64,000 bases of DNA from Treponema vincentii F0403 (GTDB lineage: Bacteria; Spirochaetota; Spirochaetia; Treponematales; Treponemataceae), in assembly GCF_000412995.1 (NCBI RefSeq), contig NZ_KE332512.1:698919-762918 (forward strand). The letters run 5' to 3'. Within the stretch, counting starts at the first letter, position 1. Each line of letters starts with the position of its first letter. Of the stretch, positions 1 to 8,145 are shown in pieces. The notes below the pieces were generated by a model, which worked only from the letters and a program-made list of their open reading frames with translations, had not been told where the DNA came from and did not search any database. The translations under genes were made by a program, and so were the position numbers.

Positions 1-145
1 GGGTATTATGGAAGAAATTTGATTGAATTGAAACGATGTTAACAAAATGACGGCTCATGTAAATTCAGCAAATGCTGTTTGTACAGGAACAACAAATAGG
101 TTACACGTATTCAATTCGAAAAATAAATGCCAAAAGGAGATTATT

Positions 146-379
146 ATGGCACAGAAATTTTATTGCAAATGGTGTGGTACAAACTATTCAAGCGTTTCAA
201 GTTTAACTTCCGGTCATTGTTCTCGTAATCCGGAAGGAAAATACCACGAGCTGTATGAAGGAGCTGAAAAAAGTCAGTATACCTGTAAGTTTTGTGGAGC
301 GAAATATTCTTCATTATCAAGTTTGACAAGTGGTAACTGTAGCAAGAGCCCGTATAAGAAACACCATCCCGCGTTATAG
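146..379 (+). CDS. Small double zinc-ribbon-like protein (77 aa)
   Basis: I do not recognise a named family. The protein is two tandem copies of one module: a C-x2-C-G pair followed by an S/T-rich segment (SSxSSLTSG) and a third Cys about 18 residues later, in the first and second halves. This suggests two small metal-binding ribbons. I chose the ATG at 146 because an AAAGGAG Shine-Dalgarno sits 6 nt upstream; the reading frame is open back to 47 but that part looks non-coding. There is no signal peptide, so it is probably cytoplasmic. It lies alone, followed by a strong hairpin at 423-451. A nucleic-acid or protein-binding role is only a guess from the zinc-ribbon look. Confidence 0.7.
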   Translation: MAQKFYCKWCGTNYSSVSSLTSGHCSRNPEGKYHELYEGAEKSQYTCKFCGAKYSSLSSLTSGNCSKSPYKKHHPAL

Positions 380-422
380 AGAGAAATTGAGTGCTTTAAG
401 ATATAAGATAAGTCATCTAAAA

Positions 423-451
423 AAATAGTGTGATGTTGCCTCACACTATTT
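423..451. terminator. Perfect 11-bp hairpin between two genes
   Basis: AAATAGTGTGA and TCACACTATTT form an 11-bp perfect stem around a 7-nt loop. An A-run sits on the left side (T-run for minus-strand transcripts) and there is only a short T stretch on the right. It lies downstream of the zinc-ribbon gene and upstream of the LRR lipoprotein, so it most likely ends the first transcript. Confidence 0.55.
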
Positions 452-547
452 GAGTGAATTGAAGCTCTATGATTGACATGAGGTCAACCTGTTTTCGATG
501 ATGTCGAGACAGGACGGTCTATACTATGTATAAAAGGAGTTTTATTT

Positions 548-3514
548 ATGAAACGCAGATATATTTTACTTCTTAGTGCGCTTGTATTATTTACCGGCGC
601 CGTAATAATGACCGGCTGTCCTGCCCACGTACAACCGCAAACCCAAAAGTACAAGGTAACGCTCAACTCCGGCAAGCACGGTTCGGTAACAGTAAATCCC
701 GCACTCCCTGAGGACGGCATGGTTGAAGCGCATACGTGGCTTTCTTTTACCGCGCAACCTGACGAGGGGTATGAAGTTGATACATGGACGGGAGCAAACC
801 GTAACTATCCCGATAATACGACAGCGACGCTTACGGTAATGGCAGACACGACCGTATCCGTCACATTTAAAAGGATAGGCTACAGTTCGGAAAAGCAGAA
901 GTACAAGGTTACGCTTGTTCAACCCGAACACGGTACGGTAACGGTGAAACCTGCCTTATCTGAAGACGGAATGATTCCACAGTATACTCGTCTTACTTTT
1001 ACTGTAACACCGGAACCCGGTTGGAAGGTGAACAAATGGACGGGGGCGGGTATATGGCAAGATAAGATAGGATACGATGTTGAGAACAATGAGGTACATC
1101 TTTCCGTAACCGAAGATCTAACCGTAAGCGTTACGATGATAGAAGAAGGGAAAGCCGATGCATCGCTTTTGATAATCGATTCAACCGGCAGACTGACTGG
1201 TGTAACCGACAAATACAGACTAAAGGGAAGTCTGGCGCTTCCGAACACGGTTACCGCAATCGGCAGTAAAGCGCTTACTCTGTGTACCGGTTTAACAAGC
1301 GTGATTATACCCGATAGCGTTACCTCAATCGGGTATCAAGCTTTTTATCTGTGCACCGGCTTAACAGGCGTTACCATTGGAAATAATGTTACTGAAATTG
1401 ATGAAGGCGCTTTTTCCGGCTGTTATAATTTAATGAGTATTACGATACCGGATAGCGTTACTAAAATAGGAGACTTCGCTTTTTCTGGCTTTAAAAGCTT
1501 AACAAGTGTTACGATCGGAAAAGGCGTGACTAAAATAGGATATTCCGCTTTTGACGGTTGCAATAAGATTGAGACACTCAACATTAATTGTAAAACGGTA
1601 CCGTATCTCGGTATGACATCTCTTAAAGAGCTTACGCTCGACGATAATGTGAACGAAATCGGAGAGCAAGCATTTTACAGTTGTACCGATTTAACAAACG
1701 TTACCATACCGAACAGTGTTACAAAAATAGGAAACAAGGCGTTTCAAGGCTGTACCGGCTTAACGGATGTTATCATTCCTGATAGCGTTACGGAAATTGG
1801 TAAGGCTGCTTTTAAAGATTGCTCAAATATTACCGGTCTGACTATCGGCAAAGGGCTTACTACTATTCACGATGAAGATTATTATTCTAATGAATTTCCT
1901 TTTGACGGCTGTAATAAGATTGAGAAACTGAATATCAACTGTAAGACTGTCCCACGTCTTAACATCAAAAGTCTTAAAGAGGTTATTATCGGTGATAATG
2001 CTGCTATAATAAATGGATATTCTTTTTCCAATTATACCAGCTTAACAAACATCACTATCGGAAATAATGTTACAACGATCAGTGATAATGCATTTTCCGG
2101 CTGTACCGGCTTAACGGATGTTATCATTCCCGATAGCGTTACGGAAATCGGCGCGAGTGCTTTTGCCAGCTGTACTAAATTAGCAACTGTTAACATCGGA
2201 AATAACGTTACGACAATCAGTAATAATGCATTTTCCGGCTGTACCGGCTTAACAAGTGTTACCATACCAGATAGCGTTACGGAAATCGGACAAAGAACTT
2301 TTTCCGGCTGCACCGGATTAGCGACCATTACCATACCGGACAATGTAACTGAAATAGGATATGCGACTTTTGCTAGCTGTACCGGCTTAACGGATGTTAC
2401 CATTCCCGATAGCGTTACAGAAATAGGAAGTGAAGCGTTTCAAGGCTGCACCGGCTTAATCGGTATTACGATCGGCTCCGGTGTTACAAAAATAAATGAT
2501 AATACTTTTTCAAACTGTACCGGCTTAACAAGTATTACTATACCGGATAGCGTTACAGAAATAGGAAGTAGAGCGTTTCAAGGCTGCACCGGCTTAACGG
2601 ATGTTATCATACCTGATAGTGTTACCGATCTAGGAGATAGTGCTTTTAAGAACTGTTCAAATATTACCAGTTTGACTATCGGCAAAGGGCTTACTACTAA
2701 TTATTATCTCTATCACACTCCTTTTGACGGTTGTAATAAGATTGAACACCTGAATATCAACTGTAAGATTCTCCCGCGTCTTAACATCAAAAGTCTTAAA
2801 GAGGTTATTATCGGTGATAATGTCAATACAATAAGTAAAGATGCTTTTTCCAACTGTACCGATTTAACAAACGTTACTATTGGCAATAACATTACTACAA
2901 TCAGCGATAACGCATTTTCGGGCTGCACCAGCTTAACGGATGTTATCATACCTGATAGTGTTACGGAAATCGGCAAATCCGCTTTTAAGAATTGTTCAAG
3001 TATTACCAGTCTGACTATCGGCAAAGGGCTTACCACTATTCTATTAGAAGATGATTATCCCTATAAAAAAGCTCCTTTTGACGGCTGTAACAAGATTGAG
3101 AAACTAAGCATCAATTGCAATCCTATCCCAGCTCTTGGTTTTCTCCGTACAAGTCTTAAAGATGTTATTATCGGTGACAATGTTACCAAAATTGATGACT
3201 GGGCGTTTTCCGGCTGTGACAGTTTAGCAAATGTTACTATAGGCAATAGCGTTGTCTCTATTGGCAACAGGTCTTTTGAGAGCTGTACGAGCTTAACAAG
3301 TCTGACCATCGGTGACAATATTACCGAAATTAGTAAGTATGCTTTTGTACTCTGTTCCAGCCTAACAAGCGCGAAGTTCGAGAATACGATGGGTTGGAAA
3401 GTGAGGGATGGTAGCTTTCAAATGAACATAGAACCAACGAATCTGCAAAATCATTCAACAGCTGCGAAGTATTTAAAATCCATGTATGTTAATTATCGCT
3501 GGACTAGAAACTAA
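548..3514 (+). CDS. BspA-like leucine-rich-repeat surface lipoprotein
   Basis: A 988-aa predicted lipoprotein. The N-terminus is a basic, hydrophobic signal peptide ending in a lipobox (V-I-M-T-G-C, Cys about residue 25). Residues about 35-200 hold two copies of an InlB B-repeat-like domain (YKVTL..HGxVTV..PxW..W.GA). From about 215 to the end runs a long array of BspA-type (LRR_5) repeats of about 23 residues with the core LTSVTIPDSVTEIGxxAFxGC. About five divergent modules built on FDGCNKIExLNINC interrupt it. An AAAGGAG SD sits 9 nt before the ATG. BspA/LrrA proteins of oral anaerobes bind fibronectin, fibrinogen or other bacteria, so adhesion is the expected role. Many repeats are nearly identical in DNA, so repeat number may vary between strains. 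Confidence 0.88.
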   Translation: MKRRYILLLSALVLFTGAVIMTGCPAHVQPQTQKYKVTLNSGKHGSVTVNPALPEDGMVEAHTWLSFTAQPDEGYEVDTWTGANRNYPDNTTATLTVMADTTVSVTFKRIGYSSEKQKYKVTLVQPEHGTVTVKPALSEDGMIPQYTRLTFTVTPEPGWKVNKWTGAGIWQDKIGYDVENNEVHLSVTEDLTVSVTMIEEGKADASLLIIDSTGRLTGVTDKYRLKGSLALPNTVTAIGSKALTLCTGLTSVIIPDSVTSIGYQAFYLCTGLTGVTIGNNVTEIDEGAFSGCYNLMSITIPDSVTKIGDFAFSGFKSLTSVTIGKGVTKIGYSAFDGCNKIETLNINCKTVPYLGMTSLKELTLDDNVNEIGEQAFYSCTDLTNVTIPNSVTKIGNKAFQGCTGLTDVIIPDSVTEIGKAAFKDCSNITGLTIGKGLTTIHDEDYYSNEFPFDGCNKIEKLNINCKTVPRLNIKSLKEVIIGDNAAIINGYSFSNYTSLTNITIGNNVTTISDNAFSGCTGLTDVIIPDSVTEIGASAFASCTKLATVNIGNNVTTISNNAFSGCTGLTSVTIPDSVTEIGQRTFSGCTGLATITIPDNVTEIGYATFASCTGLTDVTIPDSVTEIGSEAFQGCTGLIGITIGSGVTKINDNTFSNCTGLTSITIPDSVTEIGSRAFQGCTGLTDVIIPDSVTDLGDSAFKNCSNITSLTIGKGLTTNYYLYHTPFDGCNKIEHLNINCKILPRLNIKSLKEVIIGDNVNTISKDAFSNCTDLTNVTIGNNITTISDNAFSGCTSLTDVIIPDSVTEIGKSAFKNCSSITSLTIGKGLTTILLEDDYPYKKAPFDGCNKIEKLSINCNPIPALGFLRTSLKDVIIGDNVTKIDDWAFSGCDSLANVTIGNSVVSIGNRSFESCTSLTSLTIGDNITEISKYAFVLCSSLTSAKFENTMGWKVRDGSFQMNIEPTNLQNHSTAAKYLKSMYVNYRWTRN

Positions 3515-3669
3515 AACGCCCGCCGCTTCCTTTTTAAGGGATTCCCTATCGGAAGCAGCAGCAAGGTGGTTAAAGCCTTTTATTATTATAGAAAATCTTT
3601 AAAAATCTAACCAAGTTTTTAGAGATGCCCTATATATCAAATCCGCAGAAGGCGGAAGGAGGAGAAAAA

Positions 3670-4356
3670 ATGAACAAAAAGATTGATGAACAGCTTTTAC
3701 GGATTAACAATCTTCACTGGCTGCCGTGGATAGGAAAGAACTATTCCGCAAGTCAGACAAAGCTGATGGTATTGGGAGAAAGCCACTATCTTTGCGCAGG
3801 CGACAGTCCTGACGAGTACGGCATCGATTTTACCCGCAGCTTTATCGGTATGCATCAAAACGGCGAGGAAGGAACAAACGTTATCCGCAATTTTGAAAAA
3901 ACGCTGTTGAATAGAGATTATGATGAAGAGCTGAGCAAAAAAGAGATGACGGCAATTTCAGACAGTTTTGTCTACCAAGTCATTATTCAGCGGCTTCTTA
4001 ACGCAAGCGAAGAACGCCCCGACGATTCCGATTTTGAAGCCGGCTGGCATATCATTTTAGAAACGATAAAAATACTCAAACCGAATACGGTTGTTTCATT
4101 GGGTGTAAAAGCCTTTGATGTATTAACCAATTTGGAATACGAGGGACTTACCGTTAAACAAGAAAAATGGGGAGATGATAAAATCAACAATGCCTATCCT
4201 CGCTATTGCCGTATAGAGCTTGACGGTGAATCCATCGACATCATTTTCCTCCGTCATACCAGCGGAACGATGGGCGGTTACTATCCGAAAGAATGGTATA
4301 AATTCTTAAAAAAATATTTTGATGTCTCCCGATATTTGAGTGAATTGAAGTTATAG
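3670..4356 (+). CDS. Uracil-DNA-glycosylase-superfamily-like protein
   Basis: A 228-aa cytoplasmic protein. I chose the ATG at 3670 because it follows a strong GGAAGGAGGAG SD; an in-frame ATG at 3625 exists but lacks one. Near the N-terminus is LMVLGESHY, resembling the catalytic-loop region of UDG-fold proteins. A middle segment (VVSLGVKAFDVL) matches the core strand/helix, and near the C-terminus is FLRHTSG, resembling the HPS-type DNA-binding loop. Some proteins with this pattern are annotated as UDG-like but are biochemically untested, so real glycosylase activity is inference. It stands between the LRR lipoprotein and a WYL regulator. A perfect inverted repeat begins 18 bp after its stop. 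Confidence 0.6.
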   Translation: MNKKIDEQLLRINNLHWLPWIGKNYSASQTKLMVLGESHYLCAGDSPDEYGIDFTRSFIGMHQNGEEGTNVIRNFEKTLLNRDYDEELSKKEMTAISDSFVYQVIIQRLLNASEERPDDSDFEAGWHIILETIKILKPNTVVSLGVKAFDVLTNLEYEGLTVKQEKWGDDKINNAYPRYCRIELDGESIDIIFLRHTSGTMGGYYPKEWYKFLKKYFDVSRYLSELKL

Positions 4357-4374
4357 AAATAACCATAAAGTGCT

Positions 4375-4411
4375 GGAATCTGCAAAACGTTTTACATTTT
4401 TTGCAGATTCC
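4375..4411. promoter_or_regulatory. Perfect 13-bp inverted repeat over the WYL promoter
   Basis: GGAATCTGCAAAA and its exact complement are separated by 11 nt. The right arm overlaps the expected -35 region of the WYL gene promoter, whose -10 is at 4431. It could be an operator for autoregulation or a terminator for the preceding gene. No T-run follows on the plus strand, which favours the operator reading. Confidence 0.55.
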
Positions 4412-4436
4412 AAAATCTTCCATTTCCTACTATAAT
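4408..4436 (+). promoter_or_regulatory. Promoter of the WYL regulator, predicted leaderless
   Basis: A perfect -10 hexamer TATAAT lies at 4431-4436 with a weak -35 (TTCCAA, 4408-4413) at 17-bp spacing. The ATG starts only 6 nt after the -10, about where transcription should begin, and there is no Shine-Dalgarno. Confidence 0.55.
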
Positions 4437-4442
4437 ACCACT

Positions 4443-5441
4443 ATGAAAAAGGATCAAAACCGTGCGATTACCCATCAAATGTTAGAACGTCTCACGTATA
4501 TTCATCATCGGATAAAAGCAGAATGCTTCCCTAAGACATCCGAACTTGCAAAAGAACTGGAGTGCAGTGTTCCGACAATAAGCCGCGATATAACGTTTTT
4601 GCGGGATCGGTTTAATGCACCCATTGAATATAATGCGCAAAAGAAAGGATTTTATTACAGCGAAAAATATGAAATACCGATCCAAAATATTTCGCAAAAA
4701 GATGTAACAGCGCTTGTTGCTGCAAAAACGCTGCTGCAGCAATATCAGGGAACGCCGATCTACAAAGAGCTCGTTGCCGCCATTGATGTTATTACGTTTC
4801 CTCAAAGGCAAGGAACGGGAGCGTTTATTGACCGTATCGCCGTTCCGCCGATGCCTTATGCCATTATCGATGAAGCGGTATTTGCTGCACTCTACCAAGC
4901 GATGATTCAAAACCGCATGATCGAATTCGATTACCGCGGTGTGTTGGATAGCGGGAAGGTACATCGGCGTGTCCGTCCGTATCAGCTCCTTTTTGATGAC
5001 GGGCGATATTTTCTATTCGGCTATGCAGAAGAACGCCAAGCGGAACGGCTTTTTTATATTCCGCGTATTGAACAGCTTTGCATTACTGATGAGCTTTTTA
5101 CGCTGCCCGAAAATTACGACTTTATCTCCCGCTGCGGCGGCGGAAGATTCGGCTCATTTATGGAACCGGAAACGGTTACCTACCGTATTGCATTCTACGG
5201 CGAGTCTCGTCTCGCAATAAAAGATTCCGTATGGGCGGACGACCAAAAAATTACCGAATATGATGAAGAAGGGAAAACCGAAATAGTCTTTTCCGCAGCG
5301 CAAGGCTACCGGATATTGAAATGGGTCTTATCTCACGGCTCAAACGCACAGCCGCTTGAACCGGAAGATTTTGTGCAAGACTGGCAAGCGGAAATACAGG
5401 CTATGGTGAGGCGGAGCAAGAGATGTGCGGAAATACGCTAA
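4443..5441 (+). CDS. HTH-WYL domain transcriptional regulator
   Basis: A 332-aa DNA-binding regulator. Residues about 10-75 form a DeoR/HTH_11-type winged helix (QMLERLTYIHHRI...SELAKELECSVPTISRDITFLRD). Residues about 150-235 form the WYL ligand-sensing domain (IEFDYRG...VRPYQLLFDDGRYFLFGYAEE...RLFYIPRIEQL). A WCX-like C-terminal domain ends near AEIQAMV. WYL regulators often sense nucleic-acid or nucleotide ligands, and many control DNA repair or defence genes. I took the ATG at 4443 rather than 4401 because the longer form would start upstream of the -10 box. The gene converges on tsaD, directly abutting it. Confidence 0.85.
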   Translation: MKKDQNRAITHQMLERLTYIHHRIKAECFPKTSELAKELECSVPTISRDITFLRDRFNAPIEYNAQKKGFYYSEKYEIPIQNISQKDVTALVAAKTLLQQYQGTPIYKELVAAIDVITFPQRQGTGAFIDRIAVPPMPYAIIDEAVFAALYQAMIQNRMIEFDYRGVLDSGKVHRRVRPYQLLFDDGRYFLFGYAEERQAERLFYIPRIEQLCITDELFTLPENYDFISRCGGGRFGSFMEPETVTYRIAFYGESRLAIKDSVWADDQKITEYDEEGKTEIVFSAAQGYRILKWVLSHGSNAQPLEPEDFVQDWQAEIQAMVRRSKRCAEIR

Positions 5442-6455
5442 TTATATTTTCCGGCGTTTAAATCCTTCGACACGGGCGCTTGCAGGACAATCGAGAGCGC
5501 TTCTGTCTCCGCGTTGCAGATAACGGTAGCCTACGCCGGCAATCATTGCGGCGTTATCCGTACAGAGCTTGAGCGGCGGGAAGATGCACGTTAAACCTTT
5601 TTGTTCGGCGAGTTTTTCACGGAGCAGCGAATTTGCAGCAACTCCGCCGCCTGCGACAATCGTGTGCAGTCCCGTGTCTTCAACCGCCCGCAGCAGGGAA
5701 CGCAGTAATATCTTAACGGCTCTTGATTGAAAGGCCGCTGCGATATTTTCGGGCGTTTTTTCATATCCGGGATTCCAGAACTGATCGATCTGATTGATAA
5801 CCGCGGTTTTTAAACCCGAATAGGACACGTCATACCGGCGGCCGGATTCATGCAGCACCGGCATCGGGAAGTTCGCAGCCTTGGGGTCGCCGTTTTTCGC
5901 CAGCCGGTCGATGATCACTCCGCCCGGATAGCCGAAATTATAGAATTTAGCAACCTTATCGAAGGCTTCGCCCGGCGCATCGTCGATCGTACTGCCGAGC
6001 ACCTCGATTGAATCAAAGTCGTAGACCTTACAGATAAGCGAATGACCGCCGGACACTAACAGGCCGAGGTACGGATAGGGAATATCCTGCTCAAGATGCG
6101 CCGCATACAAATGCCCAAGCATGTGGTTCACGGCAATAAAAGGCTTGTTGCATGCCCATGCGAGGGTTTTTGCAAAGGTAAGCCCTACCAGCAGCGACCC
6201 CATCAGCCCCGGTCGATTGGTTACGGCGATACCGTCTATCGATTGCAAAGTTTCACCTGCTTCCTGCAAAGCGGTCTTGACAACCGGTAAGATCCATTCG
6301 GTGTGCTTTCTGCTCGCAATTTCCGGTACTACACCTTTATATGCTTCGTGGAATGGTATTTGAGTCGCCACCACCGAGCTGATGATTTTATGACCGTCCT
6401 CTACGACGGCGGCAGCCGTTTCATCGCAAGAACTTTCAATGCCAAGTATCTTCAT
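5442..6455 (-). CDS. tsaD: tRNA N6-adenosine threonylcarbamoyltransferase TsaD
   Basis: A 337-aa protein of usual family length. It transfers threonylcarbamoyl from TC-AMP to A37 of ANN-decoding tRNAs, acting with TsaB and TsaE in the cytoplasm. The N-terminal ASKHA signature (MKILGIESSCDET) and the metal-binding HMLGH motif (His111, His115) are intact, as are the ATP-binding SGGHS and GGGVAANS segments. It is preceded by AAGGA. Its ATG overlaps the TGA of the upstream deacetylase gene (ATGA), so the two are translationally coupled. Confidence 0.95.
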   Translation of the reverse strand: MKILGIESSCDETAAAVVEDGHKIISSVVATQIPFHEAYKGVVPEIASRKHTEWILPVVKTALQEAGETLQSIDGIAVTNRPGLMGSLLVGLTFAKTLAWACNKPFIAVNHMLGHLYAAHLEQDIPYPYLGLLVSGGHSLICKVYDFDSIEVLGSTIDDAPGEAFDKVAKFYNFGYPGGVIIDRLAKNGDPKAANFPMPVLHESGRRYDVSYSGLKTAVINQIDQFWNPGYEKTPENIAAAFQSRAVKILLRSLLRAVEDTGLHTIVAGGGVAANSLLREKLAEQKGLTCIFPPLKLCTDNAAMIAGVGYRYLQRGDRSALDCPASARVEGFKRRKI

Positions 6456-7861
6456 TCTATATGTCCTTTTTGCGCAGCTTGGGCAATTGCCGAAAGCGAA
6501 AAACCCTCTTCGATAAGCGCGGGATACATTTCCGTTAAAAGCTGCGCAAGCTCAACTGTAAATACGTGTCCGATCATAATAGCCGAACCTTTTTGCCTTG
6601 CGATGCTTAACCCCTTTTTAATTTGAGTTTCCATCGCAGCACGGCTTTTATCATTGTCAATAAAAATTGCCCGTTCCCAGACAACCATATTTTTCTCCTT
6701 TGCAACCTTCGAGACAACCGACTTGGCAGTTGTCCGCGAATCCAAAAAGAATATATGCTTTTCCGCTACAACGTCCAAGACAGCCCTCATAGCCGCCTCA
6801 TCAGCCGTCATCAATGAACCTTCGTGATTGTTCATACCGGCGACAGGCCAAATCTCCTCAAGGTTTTTTCTGACGATGTTTTTGATTTGCTCCGCAGAAA
6901 GCCCCGGCGTAACGGCACCCGGTCCCGGATTGATATGCAGATCTACCGACTGCATCGGCTGGTGCAGGATAACCTGTTTTCCGGCCTTGCGTATCCGACG
7001 TGCAGACTCGCTAGAGTACCGCAATCCGGGTAAAACTGCAATAGTACAGGGGAATGGCAGCCGCAAAAAGTATTCAAGCTGGTCGAGGTTGTGTCCCGCA
7101 TCGTCAAACACAAAGGTAAGATTCCCGGCATAAGGAGCACGCTTGCGCGGCTTTTCCGGTTTTGCAGCAGGCTGCACCGGCTGCATTGTTTGTACGGCTT
7201 TTTTCTTGTCGGGTACGGTAGGTTTCTCCGGTACGGTATTCTTTTGCGGAGCCGCATGGACTGCCGATTTCTCTTTCTTCGCACTGTCTTTCTGTGCGGC
7301 AGAAGCGGTATGGGATGCTGGCACAGATGCAGCAGCAGGCGAATGCGGCGCCGGTTGTGCAGCCGGCGTTGTTTTTTTGGCAGTCGGCGCTTTCTCCTGT
7401 GATGACGCTGTTTTTTGCTGCGTTGCCGGTGTGTTTTGCCGTTTTTGCTGCACCGCGGAATCGGTATGCGGCTGTGCTTGTGCGGCAACCTGCGGCACGG
7501 TAACCGGCGGTGAAGGTTCTTGTGCTGCCGTAAGCGGTTCATTCCGTTTTTGTTCGGTTGAGGTTTTATCCTGTTGTTCTTGAGTTTGAGCCGTGCCGGT
7601 ATCCTGTTTTAATGAATTTTTAAGATTAGGCACTAATTTTAATACTAAAACAAGATTAAACCCCAAAAGCAGAACGCACAATATCACCAATGCGGCAATA
7701 ATATTCCCGCGCGAACGCTTTTTACGGGCGGTTGAACTGCGCGGCTTTTTCTTTGCAGTGGTAGTGCCTGTGCGGCTTTTGGTTTTCGATTGGGTTTTTC
7801 CGGCCGTCTTTTTCGGCGACGTTTTTTTGCTTGTTTTTACTTTATCTTCTTTTTCGGGCAT
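6452..7861 (-). CDS. Divergent polysaccharide deacetylase family protein, membrane-anchored
   Basis: A 469-aa protein. The N-terminal ~50 residues are very Lys/Thr/Ser-rich, followed by one membrane segment (GNIIAALVILCVLLLGFNLVLVLKL) and a long Pro/Ala/Gln/Lys-rich periplasmic linker to about residue 235. The last ~220 residues form a divergent polysaccharide deacetylase (YibQ-like) domain: LTFVFDDAGHN, ILHQPMQS, GMNNHEGS, FFLDSRTT and MIGHVF. The likely role is envelope polysaccharide or peptidoglycan processing, substrate unknown. The start at 7861 is set by promoter geometry (7869-7897): no SD, with ATG 7 nt after the -10. A second ~230-bp copy of the promoter and N-terminus lies at 21032-21262. 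Upstream partner of tsaD. Confidence 0.82.
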   Translation of the reverse strand: MPEKEDKVKTSKKTSPKKTAGKTQSKTKSRTGTTTAKKKPRSSTARKKRSRGNIIAALVILCVLLLGFNLVLVLKLVPNLKNSLKQDTGTAQTQEQQDKTSTEQKRNEPLTAAQEPSPPVTVPQVAAQAQPHTDSAVQQKRQNTPATQQKTASSQEKAPTAKKTTPAAQPAPHSPAAASVPASHTASAAQKDSAKKEKSAVHAAPQKNTVPEKPTVPDKKKAVQTMQPVQPAAKPEKPRKRAPYAGNLTFVFDDAGHNLDQLEYFLRLPFPCTIAVLPGLRYSSESARRIRKAGKQVILHQPMQSVDLHINPGPGAVTPGLSAEQIKNIVRKNLEEIWPVAGMNNHEGSLMTADEAAMRAVLDVVAEKHIFFLDSRTTAKSVVSKVAKEKNMVVWERAIFIDNDKSRAAMETQIKKGLSIARQKGSAIMIGHVFTVELAQLLTEMYPALIEEGFSLSAIAQAAQKGHIE

Positions 7862-7868
7862 AGGCAAA

Positions 7869-7897
7869 AGCATAAAAACAGTACGGCTTAATGTCAA
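7869..7897 (-). promoter_or_regulatory. Promoter of deacetylase-tsaD, predicted leaderless
   Basis: Read on the minus strand: consensus -35 TTGACA (7892-7897), 17-bp spacer, -10 TATGCT (7869-7874), then 7 nt to the ATG at 7861. No Shine-Dalgarno is present. The same two hexamers and spacing are kept in the duplicated copy at 21221-21249 although the spacer sequence has diverged. Confidence 0.7.
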
Positions 7898-8076
7898 GCA
7901 CTTTTTTATATAGAAAAATATACCGGATTCTTTTTATATCTTTAAAGTAGCGGTTCCCAACCTATTTTTTCTTAACATTTTCATAAAAACGGCACTTTTT
8001 CTCTTAAATCTTTAGCCGAATTGCGGCTCATGCCCTATATATCCTTTAAGAAACTGCAACTATCATGTTTTTTACG

Positions 8077-8134
8077 AAATGGTCGCAGAATGAGGAGTGT
8101 AAAATAAAAGCCGTACAAATAGCACAGCTTTTAT
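8077..8134. repeat. Dispersed hairpin repeat, copy 1 (upstream of the YifB-type gene)
   Basis: About 58 bp, closely related to 20384-20440. Both contain GTGTAAAATAAAAGCCGTACAAA followed by the other arm of a hairpin; here ATAAAAGC (8104-8111) pairs with GCTTTTAT (8127-8134). The hairpin ends directly before the GGGAG SD of the next gene, so it could affect translation. Function unknown. Confidence 0.5.
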
Positions 8135-8145
8135 GGGAGAAAAAA

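Noticed and set aside
1230-3400. Regular repeats resembling a CRISPR array
   Set aside because: The repeats are in frame inside one ORF and encode BspA-type LRRs; they have no constant repeat/unique spacer structure and no cas genes are nearby.
6943-7583. Long Arg-, Cys- or Ala-rich frames opposite and beside the deacetylase linker
   Set aside because: They are shadows of the Pro/Ala/Gln-rich linker codons in other frames, with no start signals.
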